From Oscillospiraceae bacterium (GTDB lineage Bacteria > Bacillota > Clostridia > Oscillospirales > Ruminococcaceae), in the NCBI GenBank assembly GCA_030539275.1, contig JAUNSK010000002.1, forward strand, positions 124,001 to 188,000: a stretch of 64,000 nt of DNA, in the 5' to 3' direction. A program made the position numbers and the translations under genes. This document shows, piece after piece, positions 53,512 through 62,088 of the stretch (positions within the stretch are counted from its first letter, which is position 1; each line of letters starts with the position of its first letter). The notes beneath the pieces are model-generated. The model was not told the origin of the DNA, made no database searches, and saw only the letters and a program-made list of their open reading frames with translations.

Positions 53512-56500
53512 TCAGCTTATAATTTCTTCAATTACAGATATACAGCAGCTGACAAATCTTCTGTCTAAGTTTACAGGTGATACCGCAGAAAATTCATCCT
53601 TTAAACTACGACTATTCTCCTGCGCTATATTATAGAAATAAACTCCTTCCAGCTCGATCTCTTCACTGTACTCCTGTCCGACATACATACAGTCTGCCTT
53701 TATTTTCATTCCGTACCCAAGAAATCTGTCCTCAAGCAGATATTCATCAAAATCCCCGTGATCACCGAGTTCGCCGCGCTGCATGTCGTATTTTTTAGCT
53801 GCATTTGCTATAGCAGCTACTTTGAATCTTATGTTTATATATTTTTTCAGTCCCATGTCACTGTCCAGATCCTCATCAGAAACAGTGTATATCTCCGCTG
53901 CCATCTGCGCAAACGGCTGACTTATCTCGTAGTCCTCAAGCTGTTCAAGCCATGCCTGTATCTGACTCTGATCCAGATCCACCGGATGAACAAGCGCGAT
54001 CTCAGCATCATCCCCAGGCACAGCCTCATCATCATTCACATCGCAAAGTGTACAGTCATCACTCAGACGAAATGATAAAACAAGCTTATCGTCACGGTAT
54101 TCACCCCAGATCAGATTTCTTGCAAATATGTGCATAACAGGATTTTCGATGAACAATTCTTTCCATGAAGAAGCACTCCATGTCCTTTTGCTGCGAAATG
54201 CATCAAAAAGACGTGTTTTCTGAAGTGCGGTTACAGCTTTAAGCTGTTTTTTCATTTCACTGACGGATTTTTTTGCACTTTCAGCCTTGTCCGTATCATC
54301 ACTGGCTGACGGTTTAGGAAGAGATTTGATTATTTTATCTTTACTGTTATCCTTTATCATAAGCGAAAAATCCGGCATCAGGGTTATAGTAAATGTCCTG
54401 CTTCCATAGTCAACAGTCATTTCAGAGTTTTTGTCAAAGCCAAGCGAAGGAACAACCCTGTCCTCCAGTTCTTCCCTGCTTACTCCACGGACCTCAGCAG
54501 CAAAACCGAATGCATCCCATGCAGCATTCTGAACCATAGCATTAGGAAATTTATCAGCAACCGAGTTTATCATCATAAGCGCACAATTGCTCTCGCTCAG
54601 TGCAGCAGCGTTTACGGCATATGCAGCCAGTGCTCCTCTTGCTGCTTTTGCCCAGTCCAGCAGCTGCTTTTTGAGAGCAAGTATCTGCGTATCCGAAGCC
54701 AGTATGCAATAAGGTACAAGCACCATCTTATATTTTGTATCAGCACCGTTTTCTTTCCAGTACATGTATATTTCCTCTATACATCTGCTCAGATCATGAA
54801 TATCCAGCATTGCTGATAACTTTGAACATACCGGAATTCTCTCAGGCTGCTTTAAAGACATATACTCCATAAAGATATACTTTATTACCTTTGCAGATGC
54901 AGTTTCACTGTTATCCGCAAAACGTACATTTTCAAACATACAGTCCGGAATAAATGATATTGCTGATTCTAGTTTTTCATTATAGAATCTGCCGATAAAC
55001 TCATTCACTTGTGTGACTGATGTAAATGCTGAACCGACAGCTCTTCTTGCATCCCATTTTATCAGCAGATCACTGACTATACCATGTGTTTTTTTATCAA
55101 GTGTATCTGCTTTACTTATGATCAGATCATAGAACTTCTCATCATTTTTATCCAGGTAATCAAATGCAAAATCAGCTAACTTCTTTGATGAGCATGAAAG
55201 CATTTTTAAAAGAAGTCCGATACCTTCATATCCGCATTCTGAATAAAGAATATTGACAAGATAATAAGCATTATTATTTTTCTGCTTTACTGTTTTCATA
55301 CAGTATTCCGCTGCTTCTTCTTTACATGTCTCAACAAACAGCTTAAAACCTTCATCAAATATATCGTCTTTATTATTAAATCTTTTTTGTATACTCAGCA
55401 TCGCTGTGAAAATCATTTCATATGAAAGTCCGTTTTCCAGTGCTTTATCAAGCATTTTATGTACATTTTCAGGTGATGAGGGACTGACAGCAGTTACATA
55501 ATTTTCAAATAAAGTTCTGAATAAATATGTGTCCTGATCATCTTTTCCTGATATTTTCAGAACACTGAACAATAATCTCAGTGCAGTGGTGCTGTACTCA
55601 CATAACTTTGCAAATATCAATGCTGATTTTCCGGCTTCGTAAACAGAGCCGTCAGAATCATCATTCAACGAGAAACATTCTTCTTTATATGAATCTGAAG
55701 CTATAACTGATTCGTACAGAGCTGAGGGACTGTGATTAAAAAAGTCAAACTTTAAAAAAGCCGTCCTGAAGAACTTTTCTTCCATGATTTCAAGACACTT
55801 CTGTCCCTGTCCGTTTCTCAGATAATTCTCAACATATCCGGCCGCCTGTGGAAGGAACCTAAGCATATCCGATTTTGATTCTGAAAGGTCATTTAAATAT
55901 TTAACAAGATTATTTTCATCACTCATAACCTCATCTGTTATTTCTTTATAAGCTGTTTCTCCGAATGTTTTAACAGATGCATAGAACCTGTATTCCTTTT
56001 GCATATTAACATAAGTCATAAGTTTTCTGATCTCATTTTTATCATCATAAAATCTGTCAAGTTCTTCCATCTCTCTGTAACTGCACAGTTTTTTTATAAG
56101 AATATCAGCGTAATACTTATTCTCAGAGCAGATACATGCAAGTACCTGAATAACATTAAATTTCTCAGCATATTTTCCTACAGCTTCAATAACTTCCTGT
56201 TTGCATGAATCAGAATACATGTTTTCTTTTATCAGGTTTGCAGCTATACCGCATGCAATACAATATGAAGCAGGATAGGTGTCTTTTAAAGTGTTTTCTA
56301 TAAAACCGGCAGTCAGAAGCTGTCGTGCCTCTGCAGAGTAATATTTTAAAAAACCGTTTATTGTATCTTTTTCATAAGTTAAATGATAAACATGTCTCTT
56401 GTAATAATCCATTTTGCTTTTCAGGATATACTCCAGAGAAAAACCAAGACGGCTGAGAAGTCCGATATCTTTAGGCTCACAGATAAGACTGTCATTTTTT

Positions 56501-56721
56501 ATTGCTGCTATTGCCCTTAGACAGCGTTTTGCAGTTTCAGAATTATCACCGTCAAGCTCTTTTATAAGCTTCTTATCATAATCGAACCAGTAAGAACCTT
56601 CTGACCTGATTTCGCCGAATTTACTGTCATCACCTTTTACATACTCATCTGCGTAACTGCTGTTTATCCTTTTGTCTGAGCACCATTTCTGCCAGACCTC
56701 AATGATCTCATTTACTGTCAA
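53512..56721 (-). CDS. DUF4132 protein, paralogue 2, first gene of the operon
   Basis: 1069 residues, similar along its whole length to the next gene: compare KKLIKELDGDNSETAKRCLR and IGLLSRLGFSLEYILKSKMD with DDLIKELDGENAEFAARCMK and VGLLKRLGFNLSYILKSQFD there. The C-terminal DUF4132 region (FARNLIWGEYRDDKLVLSFR, IALVHPVDLDQSQ, LEDYEISQPFAQM) is well kept. It is predicted cytoplasmic. The start is a TTG at 56721 with AGAGGA upstream. The promoter at 56779-56807 drives this and probably all seven genes. Confidence 0.83.
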   Translation of the reverse strand: MTVNEIIEVWQKWCSDKRINSSYADEYVKGDDSKFGEIRSEGSYWFDYDKKLIKELDGDNSETAKRCLRAIAAIKNDSLICEPKDIGLLSRLGFSLEYILKSKMDYYKRHVYHLTYEKDTINGFLKYYSAEARQLLTAGFIENTLKDTYPASYCIACGIAANLIKENMYSDSCKQEVIEAVGKYAEKFNVIQVLACICSENKYYADILIKKLCSYREMEELDRFYDDKNEIRKLMTYVNMQKEYRFYASVKTFGETAYKEITDEVMSDENNLVKYLNDLSESKSDMLRFLPQAAGYVENYLRNGQGQKCLEIMEEKFFRTAFLKFDFFNHSPSALYESVIASDSYKEECFSLNDDSDGSVYEAGKSALIFAKLCEYSTTALRLLFSVLKISGKDDQDTYLFRTLFENYVTAVSPSSPENVHKMLDKALENGLSYEMIFTAMLSIQKRFNNKDDIFDEGFKLFVETCKEEAAEYCMKTVKQKNNNAYYLVNILYSECGYEGIGLLLKMLSCSSKKLADFAFDYLDKNDEKFYDLIISKADTLDKKTHGIVSDLLIKWDARRAVGSAFTSVTQVNEFIGRFYNEKLESAISFIPDCMFENVRFADNSETASAKVIKYIFMEYMSLKQPERIPVCSKLSAMLDIHDLSRCIEEIYMYWKENGADTKYKMVLVPYCILASDTQILALKKQLLDWAKAARGALAAYAVNAAALSESNCALMMINSVADKFPNAMVQNAAWDAFGFAAEVRGVSREELEDRVVPSLGFDKNSEMTVDYGSRTFTITLMPDFSLMIKDNSKDKIIKSLPKPSASDDTDKAESAKKSVSEMKKQLKAVTALQKTRLFDAFRSKRTWSASSWKELFIENPVMHIFARNLIWGEYRDDKLVLSFRLSDDCTLCDVNDDEAVPGDDAEIALVHPVDLDQSQIQAWLEQLEDYEISQPFAQMAAEIYTVSDEDLDSDMGLKKYINIRFKVAAIANAAKKYDMQRGELGDHGDFDEYLLEDRFLGYGMKIKADCMYVGQEYSEEIELEGVYFYNIAQENSRSLKDEFSAVSPVNLDRRFVSCCISVIEEIIS

Positions 56722-56778
56722 AGCAATTCCTCTTTCCCATATAAAATAATGTAGTTTGATTTCCGAAATATATAGTGT

Positions 56779-56807
56779 ATTATAGCATATTCCAGAATAA
56801 TTTACAA
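56779..56807 (-). promoter_or_regulatory. Promoter of the DUF4132/MoxR/VWA/SWIM operon
   Basis: On the minus strand TTGTAA (56802-56807), 17-base spacer, TATAAT (56779-56784), about 55 bases before the first start codon. Confidence 0.65.
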
Positions 56808-56958
56808 TTATTTATATATATTAATTAATTATTCTGTACTTTTTTTAGGTTTGACTATAAAAATATTTAAAGAATTTTAAAATTCTATATGTTTTTTTGT
56901 TGCATAAATAATCCATAAGCTGTATACTTACAGTATATTATTAAAGGAGCTGATATAA

Positions 56959-57384
56959 ATGGAAAAGATAAACAAGCACACTCAGGATTTAATGAGTTCA
57001 CGTTTTTCGAAGGACAGTATCATTGCACTCGCTACTTCTGTGGGTGGTATTCCATATGTGAGAAATGTTGATGCCTACTATGAAAATGGTTCATTTTATA
57101 CTATCACACACGGATTATCAAACAAGATGAAACAGATCGAAAAAAATAATATCGTCGCAGTAGCAGGAGAATGGTTTACCGGTCATGGAAAAGCTGTGAA
57201 CCTCGGTTATTTCGGAAAAGAAGAAAATACGGATATCGGTGCCAGTCTGAAAAAAGCTTTCAGTATATGGATAGATAACGGACACAATGATTTTGATGAT
57301 GTCAATACATGCATTCTGAAAATAGAACTGACCGACGGAGTTCTGATATCTGACGGACAATGGTTTGAGATAGATTTTACGTGA
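56959..57384 (+). CDS. Pyridoxamine-phosphate-oxidase-fold flavoprotein
   Basis: 141 residues of the FMN-binding split-barrel family: SRFSKDSIIALATSVGGIPY, VRNVDAYYENGSFYTITHG, KMKQIEKNNIVAVAGEWFTG. Such small proteins bind FMN or F420 and reduce small molecules; many are annotated as PPOX-like without a known substrate. AAAGGAG lies well before the ATG. It stands alone, divergent from the large operon. Confidence 0.8.
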   Translation: MEKINKHTQDLMSSRFSKDSIIALATSVGGIPYVRNVDAYYENGSFYTITHGLSNKMKQIEKNNIVAVAGEWFTGHGKAVNLGYFGKEENTDIGASLKKAFSIWIDNGHNDFDDVNTCILKIELTDGVLISDGQWFEIDFT

Positions 57385-57456
57385 TAATAAAACTTTCATT
57401 TACATAACCTACTTCTATAAAGAAATAAAAGAGGCTTGAAATAATATTTATTTTAG

Positions 57457-57591
57457 CTTCCGGAAGTTACTTATAAAGGTATAGCACTGGCAAACTCTGA
57501 CGTTACAGGATATAGCAATACTGATCTTGCAGATCTTTCAACACTCAAACAATATATTATTCACGAGCCTGTACATCCTGGTCCGGTTTGA
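57457..57591 (+). pseudogene. Remnant of a dockerin-domain gene
   Basis: 45 codons reading LPEVTYKGIALANSDVTGYS, NTDLADLSTLKQYIIHE and a stop at 57591. SDVTGYSNTDLADLSTLKQYI has the shape of the second dockerin calcium repeat (D-x-N-G-D-...-L-A-D-L-x-x-L-K-x-Y), but with lost ligands. No start or further upstream domain remains. It fills most of the otherwise empty stretch 57385-57639. Confidence 0.55.
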
Positions 57592-57639
57592 TCATAAACA
57601 AAAGCAAATTTAGCATTTAAAATTCATAAGCAAAAATGA

Positions 57640-57660
57640 GCCGTACAGCTGGTGTACGGC
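57640..57660. terminator. Terminator between dockerin remnant and flavoprotein gene
   Basis: GCCGTACA-gctgg-TGTACGGC, perfect 8-base stem, followed by CCATTTTTTA on the plus strand. Confidence 0.65.
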
Positions 57661-57699
57661 CCATTTTTTATGTAATAAAAGAATGATGAGAAAGTCAGT

Positions 57700-58245
57700 T
57701 TAAAAATCCATACCAAGATTTTGAGCATCAATAAGTGCTGAGGTATTTTTTACTTCTGAGCATTTTTTTACTCCCGGAACGATCAGCTGTCCCCTGTCGG
57801 TCCATTTAAGATATTTTGCAATATTTTTGTACGTAAGGATCATCCCGTCAAACTCTGATCTGTCAGTAGTCTCACCGCATGCAATCAGAAAACACTCCTT
57901 AATATTAAGTGGTTTGCCGGCAACGATAAAAGAATACATTTTATCGAGAACGGCTTTTATCTGTGTTGTAAATGTAAACCAGTACATCGGAGATACGATA
58001 ATCAACGCATCTGCCCACTGAAGCAGAGCTGCTGCTTTATTAAAATCATCATTATATGAACAAGCTGTTGATTTAGAAAAGCAGGTATTACATGCCGCAC
58101 ATCCGGATATTCTGCTTCGCCCTGCCGGGAAAATCTTTACTTCATTACCTGCAATAGAAGCACCTTCAGCAAAAGAGTCTGCAAGCAGGTCACTGTTAGA
58201 GTCCACTCGTGGGCTTCCTGTTATAATTAATATTTTTTTGTTCAT
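57700..58245 (-). CDS. NADPH-dependent FMN reductase / iron-sulfur flavoprotein family
   Basis: 181 residues. The FMN loop is ITGSPRVDSNSDLLADSF; SPMYWFTFTTQIKAVLDK is the second flavin loop. A Cys cluster GCAACNTCFSKSTAC (about residues 48-62) suggests an Fe-S cluster, as in related iron-sulfur flavoproteins. It would pass electrons from NAD(P)H or ferredoxin to an unknown acceptor. GGAGGAC precedes the ATG at 58245. Confidence 0.82.
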   Translation of the reverse strand: MNKKILIITGSPRVDSNSDLLADSFAEGASIAGNEVKIFPAGRSRISGCAACNTCFSKSTACSYNDDFNKAAALLQWADALIIVSPMYWFTFTTQIKAVLDKMYSFIVAGKPLNIKECFLIACGETTDRSEFDGMILTYKNIAKYLKWTDRGQLIVPGVKKCSEVKNTSALIDAQNLGMDF

Positions 58246-58320
58246 ACACTATGTCCTCCATCTGACTTAAAAAATATATTTATTATCATGTTGCACAAAT
58301 TAACATTAACGTACATGTTT

Positions 58321-58343
58321 TATGTTAGTATAATAATAACATA
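58321..58343. promoter_or_regulatory. Inverted repeat upstream of the flavoprotein gene
   Basis: TATGTTA-N9-TAACATA, perfect 7-base arms, about 75 bases upstream of the flavoprotein start; a possible operator. Confidence 0.35.
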
Positions 58344-58480
58344 TTGTGGACAAAAAATCAACCAGAAACTATTAAATAACACATAATAATTTTTTTCTAG
58401 TACCTGGTAAGTAATTTTTTTAATACTATCTCCCTGACTGTCTTTGGTACAATAATATTAATATTTTGCACAAAAAGCGG

Positions 58481-58509
58481 TTGCCGAATTATAAATTATA
58501 TGGTATAAT
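58481..58509 (+). promoter_or_regulatory. Promoter of the SseB-like gene
   Basis: TTGCCG (58481-58486), 17-base spacer, TATAAT (58504-58509). The rest of 58246-58480 shows no gene. Confidence 0.55.
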
Positions 58510-58577
58510 CTCTGTAATCAGATTTAAATCCAGATAATATCTAAAACTATAAATAAGATAAATAAAGGAGTTACATT

Positions 58578-59537
58578 ATGAACAATCTACAGGAACTGAT
58601 AAAACAGTATAATACAGACAAAAGCAAAAGCACCTATGATGAGATAATCAAAGCGTTTATGTCCCAGCAGACACTCTGGGCAGCTTTTTCACCGCCAACA
58701 AACAATTATTATATCGGACGTGATGATAAAAAACCATGCATGTATATTTTTTCAGAGAAAAAATATCTCGATATGTTTCAGGGTTTTTTAGTTAAGTATC
58801 TGTACTACATAGTCCCGCTCGAAAATACACTTGAACACAGAATGATCATGTTCGGTGACTTATTCAGAAGCGGCATAGAAGTTATAGTTGTTGACAACGG
58901 TCAGGAAAACAATATTTCATTAAACTTAACTGATCTTGTACCAGAACCTGATTTTGACGGCATTGCTCAGACAGAACGTCCGCTGCTGAATCCTGACCTG
59001 GTTCTGAATGCAAGTATGTTTTTCCAGTGCCTTGCTGCAAAAAAGCCTCAGACAGATATGGAAGAAAAGATGTTTGCCAAGATCTGTACTTCCAGATTTC
59101 TTATGCCGGCTGACGAATCAATTCTTAAGTTTGAGACCAGTGAAGACGGAACTAAGAACGTCAATATTGATGAGGAAACAATAAAGAAACTCCCTGTTAT
59201 CACAAATGTTAATAACCAGGATTATTTTCCGTTCTTCACAGACTGGAATGAACTTCGCAGATATGACAGAGCTAAAAAATTTGCAGGCAATATCGTCAGC
59301 TTTTCAGATCTTAAATATTTTGCAGGTCTCAAATCAGGCATTGTAATTAATCCTTTCGGATTTAATTTTATTATCGATAAAAAGATGATCGGAGTTGTAG
59401 ACACTGTTGGCCACAAGTACTTAGAAGAACATAAGGACATTACTGAAGCCGCTTCAGCTGCTGATGAACAGCCTGAAGAAGAGACTGCAAAGAAACCGGA
59501 AGGCAAGAAGCTTTTCGGACTGTTTGGCAAGAAGTAA
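58578..59537 (+). CDS. SseB-like protein with two domains
   Basis: 319 residues. Two SseB-type domains in tandem: about 25-125 (TLWAAFSPPTNNYYIG...CMYIFSEKKYLDMF) and about 165-275 (FLMPADESILK...YFPFFTDWNELRRY...IVINPFGFNFII). SseB domains are found in many bacteria, with unknown role outside type III secretion enhancers. The C-terminus is acidic (EQPEEETAKK), then basic and ends KLFGLFGKK, similar in kind to the tail of the deaminase-like protein at 18452-19315. AAAGGAG precedes the ATG. Apparently monocistronic. Confidence 0.75.
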   Translation: MNNLQELIKQYNTDKSKSTYDEIIKAFMSQQTLWAAFSPPTNNYYIGRDDKKPCMYIFSEKKYLDMFQGFLVKYLYYIVPLENTLEHRMIMFGDLFRSGIEVIVVDNGQENNISLNLTDLVPEPDFDGIAQTERPLLNPDLVLNASMFFQCLAAKKPQTDMEEKMFAKICTSRFLMPADESILKFETSEDGTKNVNIDEETIKKLPVITNVNNQDYFPFFTDWNELRRYDRAKKFAGNIVSFSDLKYFAGLKSGIVINPFGFNFIIDKKMIGVVDTVGHKYLEEHKDITEAASAADEQPEEETAKKPEGKKLFGLFGKK

Positions 59538-59727
59538 TTTTCCTGAGTTGCTGTGTCTGTCTGATATATCGTGTATATAATATCTTTCCGGATCACTTGT
59601 AACTCATTCTGACCTGTACTGCTTATATTCGGGTATAAAGCTGAGTTAAAGCTATTGAGTAAAGGAAGATTTAATGCTAAAGTCAGACTGGTACAGGCAT
59701 ACATTGATAAGGATTATAATAACAAAA

Positions 59728-59755
59728 GAAGCCGTCCGGATTAACGGGCGGCTTC
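59728..59755. terminator. Terminator overlapping the end of a small gene
   Basis: GAAGCCGtCCG (59728-59738) pairs with CGGgCGGCTTC (59745-59755); the loop is GATTAA. The right arm is coding sequence of the small minus-strand gene, and its stop codon starts in the loop. Confidence 0.7.
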
Positions 59756-59899
59756 TTCTTTATCAACGATGTCCTGCACTTCATAAATTAAATCGTTCAG
59801 ACAGTTAATGTGTACATTTCTCGATAGGATCTCATTCTTCAGATCGATAGAAAGGGATTCAAACTGGTGCCGGAGTCTTGGATTGACATATGATGCCAT
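59741..59899 (-). CDS. 52-residue small protein
   Basis: From the ATG at 59899 (MASYVNPRLRHQFESLSIDL), with AGAGAGGTG six bases upstream, to a stop inside the terminator loop. The rest reads KNEILSRNVHINCLNDLIYE and ends VDKEEAAR. It is predicted to be a helical hairpin. I have the impression that short proteins of this kind (YVNPxLxxQFExLSxDLKN) are common in related clostridia; the function is unknown. The frame is open further upstream, but there is no ribosome site for a longer form. Confidence 0.65.
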   Translation of the reverse strand: MASYVNPRLRHQFESLSIDLKNEILSRNVHINCLNDLIYEVQDIVDKEEAAR

Positions 59900-60057
59900 T
59901 GTGATCACCTCTCTGATAGTTTTCCCGGATGAATGCCTGATATTCGAGTGGTATAATTTGAATCTGCGGTCTTCAGGCTGTCTTCTCTTATATATTAACA
60001 TTTTCAGATAAAACGCATTCATCTTCGATTTTATTATCATCTTATGTCCGTATATTA

Positions 60058-60546
60058 TCAGAATCCAAGCGTTGTATTAAGAGATACAGCTCCCGCACTG
60101 TAATACGTGTCAGCTTCATATGCCATGATCTTAAGCTTAATATCTGATCCTGCAGAAGGAACATGAATAAATCTGACCGATTTTACATACTCTCCGGGTC
60201 TGATCAAACCGGTTTCACTCAAAATATTATCTTTTCCGTCAGAGATACGAAGCTTCAGCCAGACCGTATTTTCCGCAATGTTTGTAAAATACAAATCAGC
60301 ACACATATCATTCACATTCACTCTCCCGCAAATATAAGCCGTAAAACTCATGCCATCCTGATATATCTTTGTCCAGCTGTTATCTCGGACATCCGGTATA
60401 CCGTTCTGCGCGGAGACTTCAAACGGAGGCGGTGTAAATTCAGGCGTTTTCTGCTTTTTGCCGCCAAAAGTCAGTGTGAGGATCATTCCGATAACTGAAA
60501 GAACACAGACGACACACATTGTTATAAGTTTATTTTTGCTTTTCAT
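60058..60546 (-). CDS. Membrane-anchored beta-sandwich protein (ubiquitin operon, last gene)
   Basis: 162 residues from the ATG at 60546 (MKSKNKLITM), with AGGAA upstream. One N-terminal membrane helix (about 6-27), a Pro-rich spacer (KTPEFTPPPFEV) and a beta-sandwich-like outer domain: ADLYFTNIAENTVWLKLRIS, LSETGLIRPGEYVKSVRF. The same plan occurs in the protein at 62089-62628. The uncleaved helix would hold it on the outer face of the membrane. It is the last gene of the operon that encodes the secreted ubiquitin-like fusion. Confidence 0.65.
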   Translation of the reverse strand: MKSKNKLITMCVVCVLSVIGMILTLTFGGKKQKTPEFTPPPFEVSAQNGIPDVRDNSWTKIYQDGMSFTAYICGRVNVNDMCADLYFTNIAENTVWLKLRISDGKDNILSETGLIRPGEYVKSVRFIHVPSAGSDIKLKIMAYEADTYYSAGAVSLNTTLGF

Positions 60547-60649
60547 ATAATTCCTCGTTTTGAAATAAGTGATACTTTGATACAGGAGTCGATACTCCAT
60601 TGTGATAAAGGTTTGAGAGTTTTATTACACTCGTATGTATAGTATCCGG

Positions 60650-61405
60650 CTAATTAAATGTTATGGTAACTGTACCTACACTTGTATAACCCTTAACAGA
60701 TGGGGGCAGCGAACCAGAAGGGGTGAATGTAACTACATATTCAGAAGCGGCAGTATCCTCATCAGCAACCGGCAGCGAGAGCTTGTTTTCAGAAAATGCC
60801 AGGCTATCGGAAGTAAATGAACCTGAAACAGTGCTGTAGCCATCTTTATTTGTGAATGCAAAAGCAGCATCGACGGCAAGACTGGAATTATTTATTGCAG
60901 TAATGGTATTTGAATTGTCTTTGACTGTCCATTCCGGACTGCCTGCCTCCCACTTATGAGAGGATGCGTTCCATGCTTCGTGTGCTTCGTAGTCGAACTG
61001 CATTGCACCCCAGGTGAGATCTATGCTGTAGGTAGGACTGTGAGTGCCTGTGCTATAAGCAGCGTATACAGGCGACTGCCCTGATGACAGGTCACTCTTT
61101 AAAACAGAAGGAACAGCCGTAAGATGAACAGTCGCTTCTTTTTGAATATTGTAATCCTGAAGCGTCCTGCCGTCCACAAGTATTTTTCCTGCGAACATAA
61201 GCCTCTGATGTGTTACCGGTATTCCTTTTTCAACCATTATTTTTCGTTTTACGTCCTCAATCGTGTCTGCGTTTTCCACCTCAAGGGTAACGGTCTCATT
61301 GTCCTGCGTTTTTACGAAAATATCCATGGCAAAAGCCTGTGTGGACATTGAAGAGACCAGCATCACACAAATAACGATACTGATTATTAATCTCTTATAC
61401 TTCAT
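60650..61405 (-). CDS. Secreted ubiquitin-like domain fused to a beta-rich surface domain
   Basis: 251 residues. Signal peptide 1-26, ending STQAFA. The mature protein would begin [20 protein letters not shown], the start of ubiquitin. By eye, about 46 of the first 70 mature residues are identical to eukaryotic ubiquitin ([31 protein letters not shown]). Lys at ubiquitin positions 6, 27, 29, 48 and 63 and His68 are kept; K11 and K33 are not; the hydrophobic patch is altered (L8Q, I44M, V70T); the RLRGG tail is absent. Residues about 120-251 form a beta-rich domain ([20 protein letters not shown]) shared with the next secreted protein. AGGAG precedes the ATG. An acquired eukaryotic domain is the simplest origin. 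Confidence 0.93.
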   Translation of the reverse strand: MKYKRLIISIVICVMLVSSMSTQAFAMDIFVKTQDNETVTLEVENADTIEDVKRKIMVEKGIPVTHQRLMFAGKILVDGRTLQDYNIQKEATVHLTAVPSVLKSDLSSGQSPVYAAYSTGTHSPTYSIDLTWGAMQFDYEAHEAWNASSHKWEAGSPEWTVKDNSNTITAINNSSLAVDAAFAFTNKDGYSTVSGSFTSDSLAFSENKLSLPVADEDTAASEYVVTFTPSGSLPPSVKGYTSVGTVTITFN

Positions 61406-61467
61406 ATCAAATCTCCTTAATTTTCATAAATATGGCAGTTAGTGCACAAGTGGCACTGCTTCTGATC

Positions 61468-62007
61468 TTATTCCTGCGGTTCAGAAAGAGTAATCGTTAT
61501 TGTTCCCACATTAGTATAGTTTTCCACCGATGACGGTATAGAACCTGATGGCATAAAGGTAACGATATGTTCAGTCGCAGCTGTATCCTCAGCGGCAATT
61601 TCCATTGAAAGCTTGTTTGCAGTAAACTCCTGACTAGTGCAGGCAAACGAACCGGATACTGTGTTGTATTCATCTTTGTTAGCAAATGAAAAGACCGCAT
61701 CCACGGCAACGCTGGAATTGTTTTTAACAGTAACCGTATTTGAATCATTTTTAACCGACCAGGCCGGATCGTTCGGCTCCCATTTGTGAGATTGCGTGTT
61801 CCATGCTTCGTTTACGTTGTAATCGAACTGCATCGCACCCCACGTAATGTCTAAGCTGTATGTGGCAGTGTGATCGCCCGGCACGTATTGCGCATTGACA
61901 TCACCGTTTACTGATGTAAGCTCAGTCTGCGTCGCCGCGAAAGCGGAAATTTTTCCGGTTGATAGAACCATTGCTGCTGTAAGAACGAGTGAAACGATCT
62001 TTTTCAT
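61468..62007 (-). CDS. Secreted beta-rich protein, paralogue of the ubiquitin fusion partner
   Basis: 179 residues. Signal peptide 1 to about 24 (ending SAFA), then one domain that matches the C-terminal half of the ubiquitin-like fusion almost motif for motif: [70 protein letters not shown]. It lacks the ubiquitin part, so comparison of the two shows where that domain was inserted. No anchor is present; it may form polymers or bind the two anchored proteins of the operon. GAAGG precedes the ATG. Confidence 0.75.
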   Translation of the reverse strand: MKKIVSLVLTAAMVLSTGKISAFAATQTELTSVNGDVNAQYVPGDHTATYSLDITWGAMQFDYNVNEAWNTQSHKWEPNDPAWSVKNDSNTVTVKNNSSVAVDAVFSFANKDEYNTVSGSFACTSQEFTANKLSMEIAAEDTAATEHIVTFMPSGSIPSSVENYTNVGTITITLSEPQE

Positions 62008-62088
62008 AATTGTTTACCTTCTTTCATATTCTGTATTTTTCAGGAGTACCGGTTGTCCGTTATCGCTCCTGCCGGGAAACAAAGTTTA

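Noticed and set aside
60650-61405. Generic bacterial ubiquitin-like fold such as ThiS, MoaD or YukD
   Set aside because: Those share the fold but little sequence; here long stretches such as [13 protein letters not shown] are nearly the same as eukaryotic ubiquitin.
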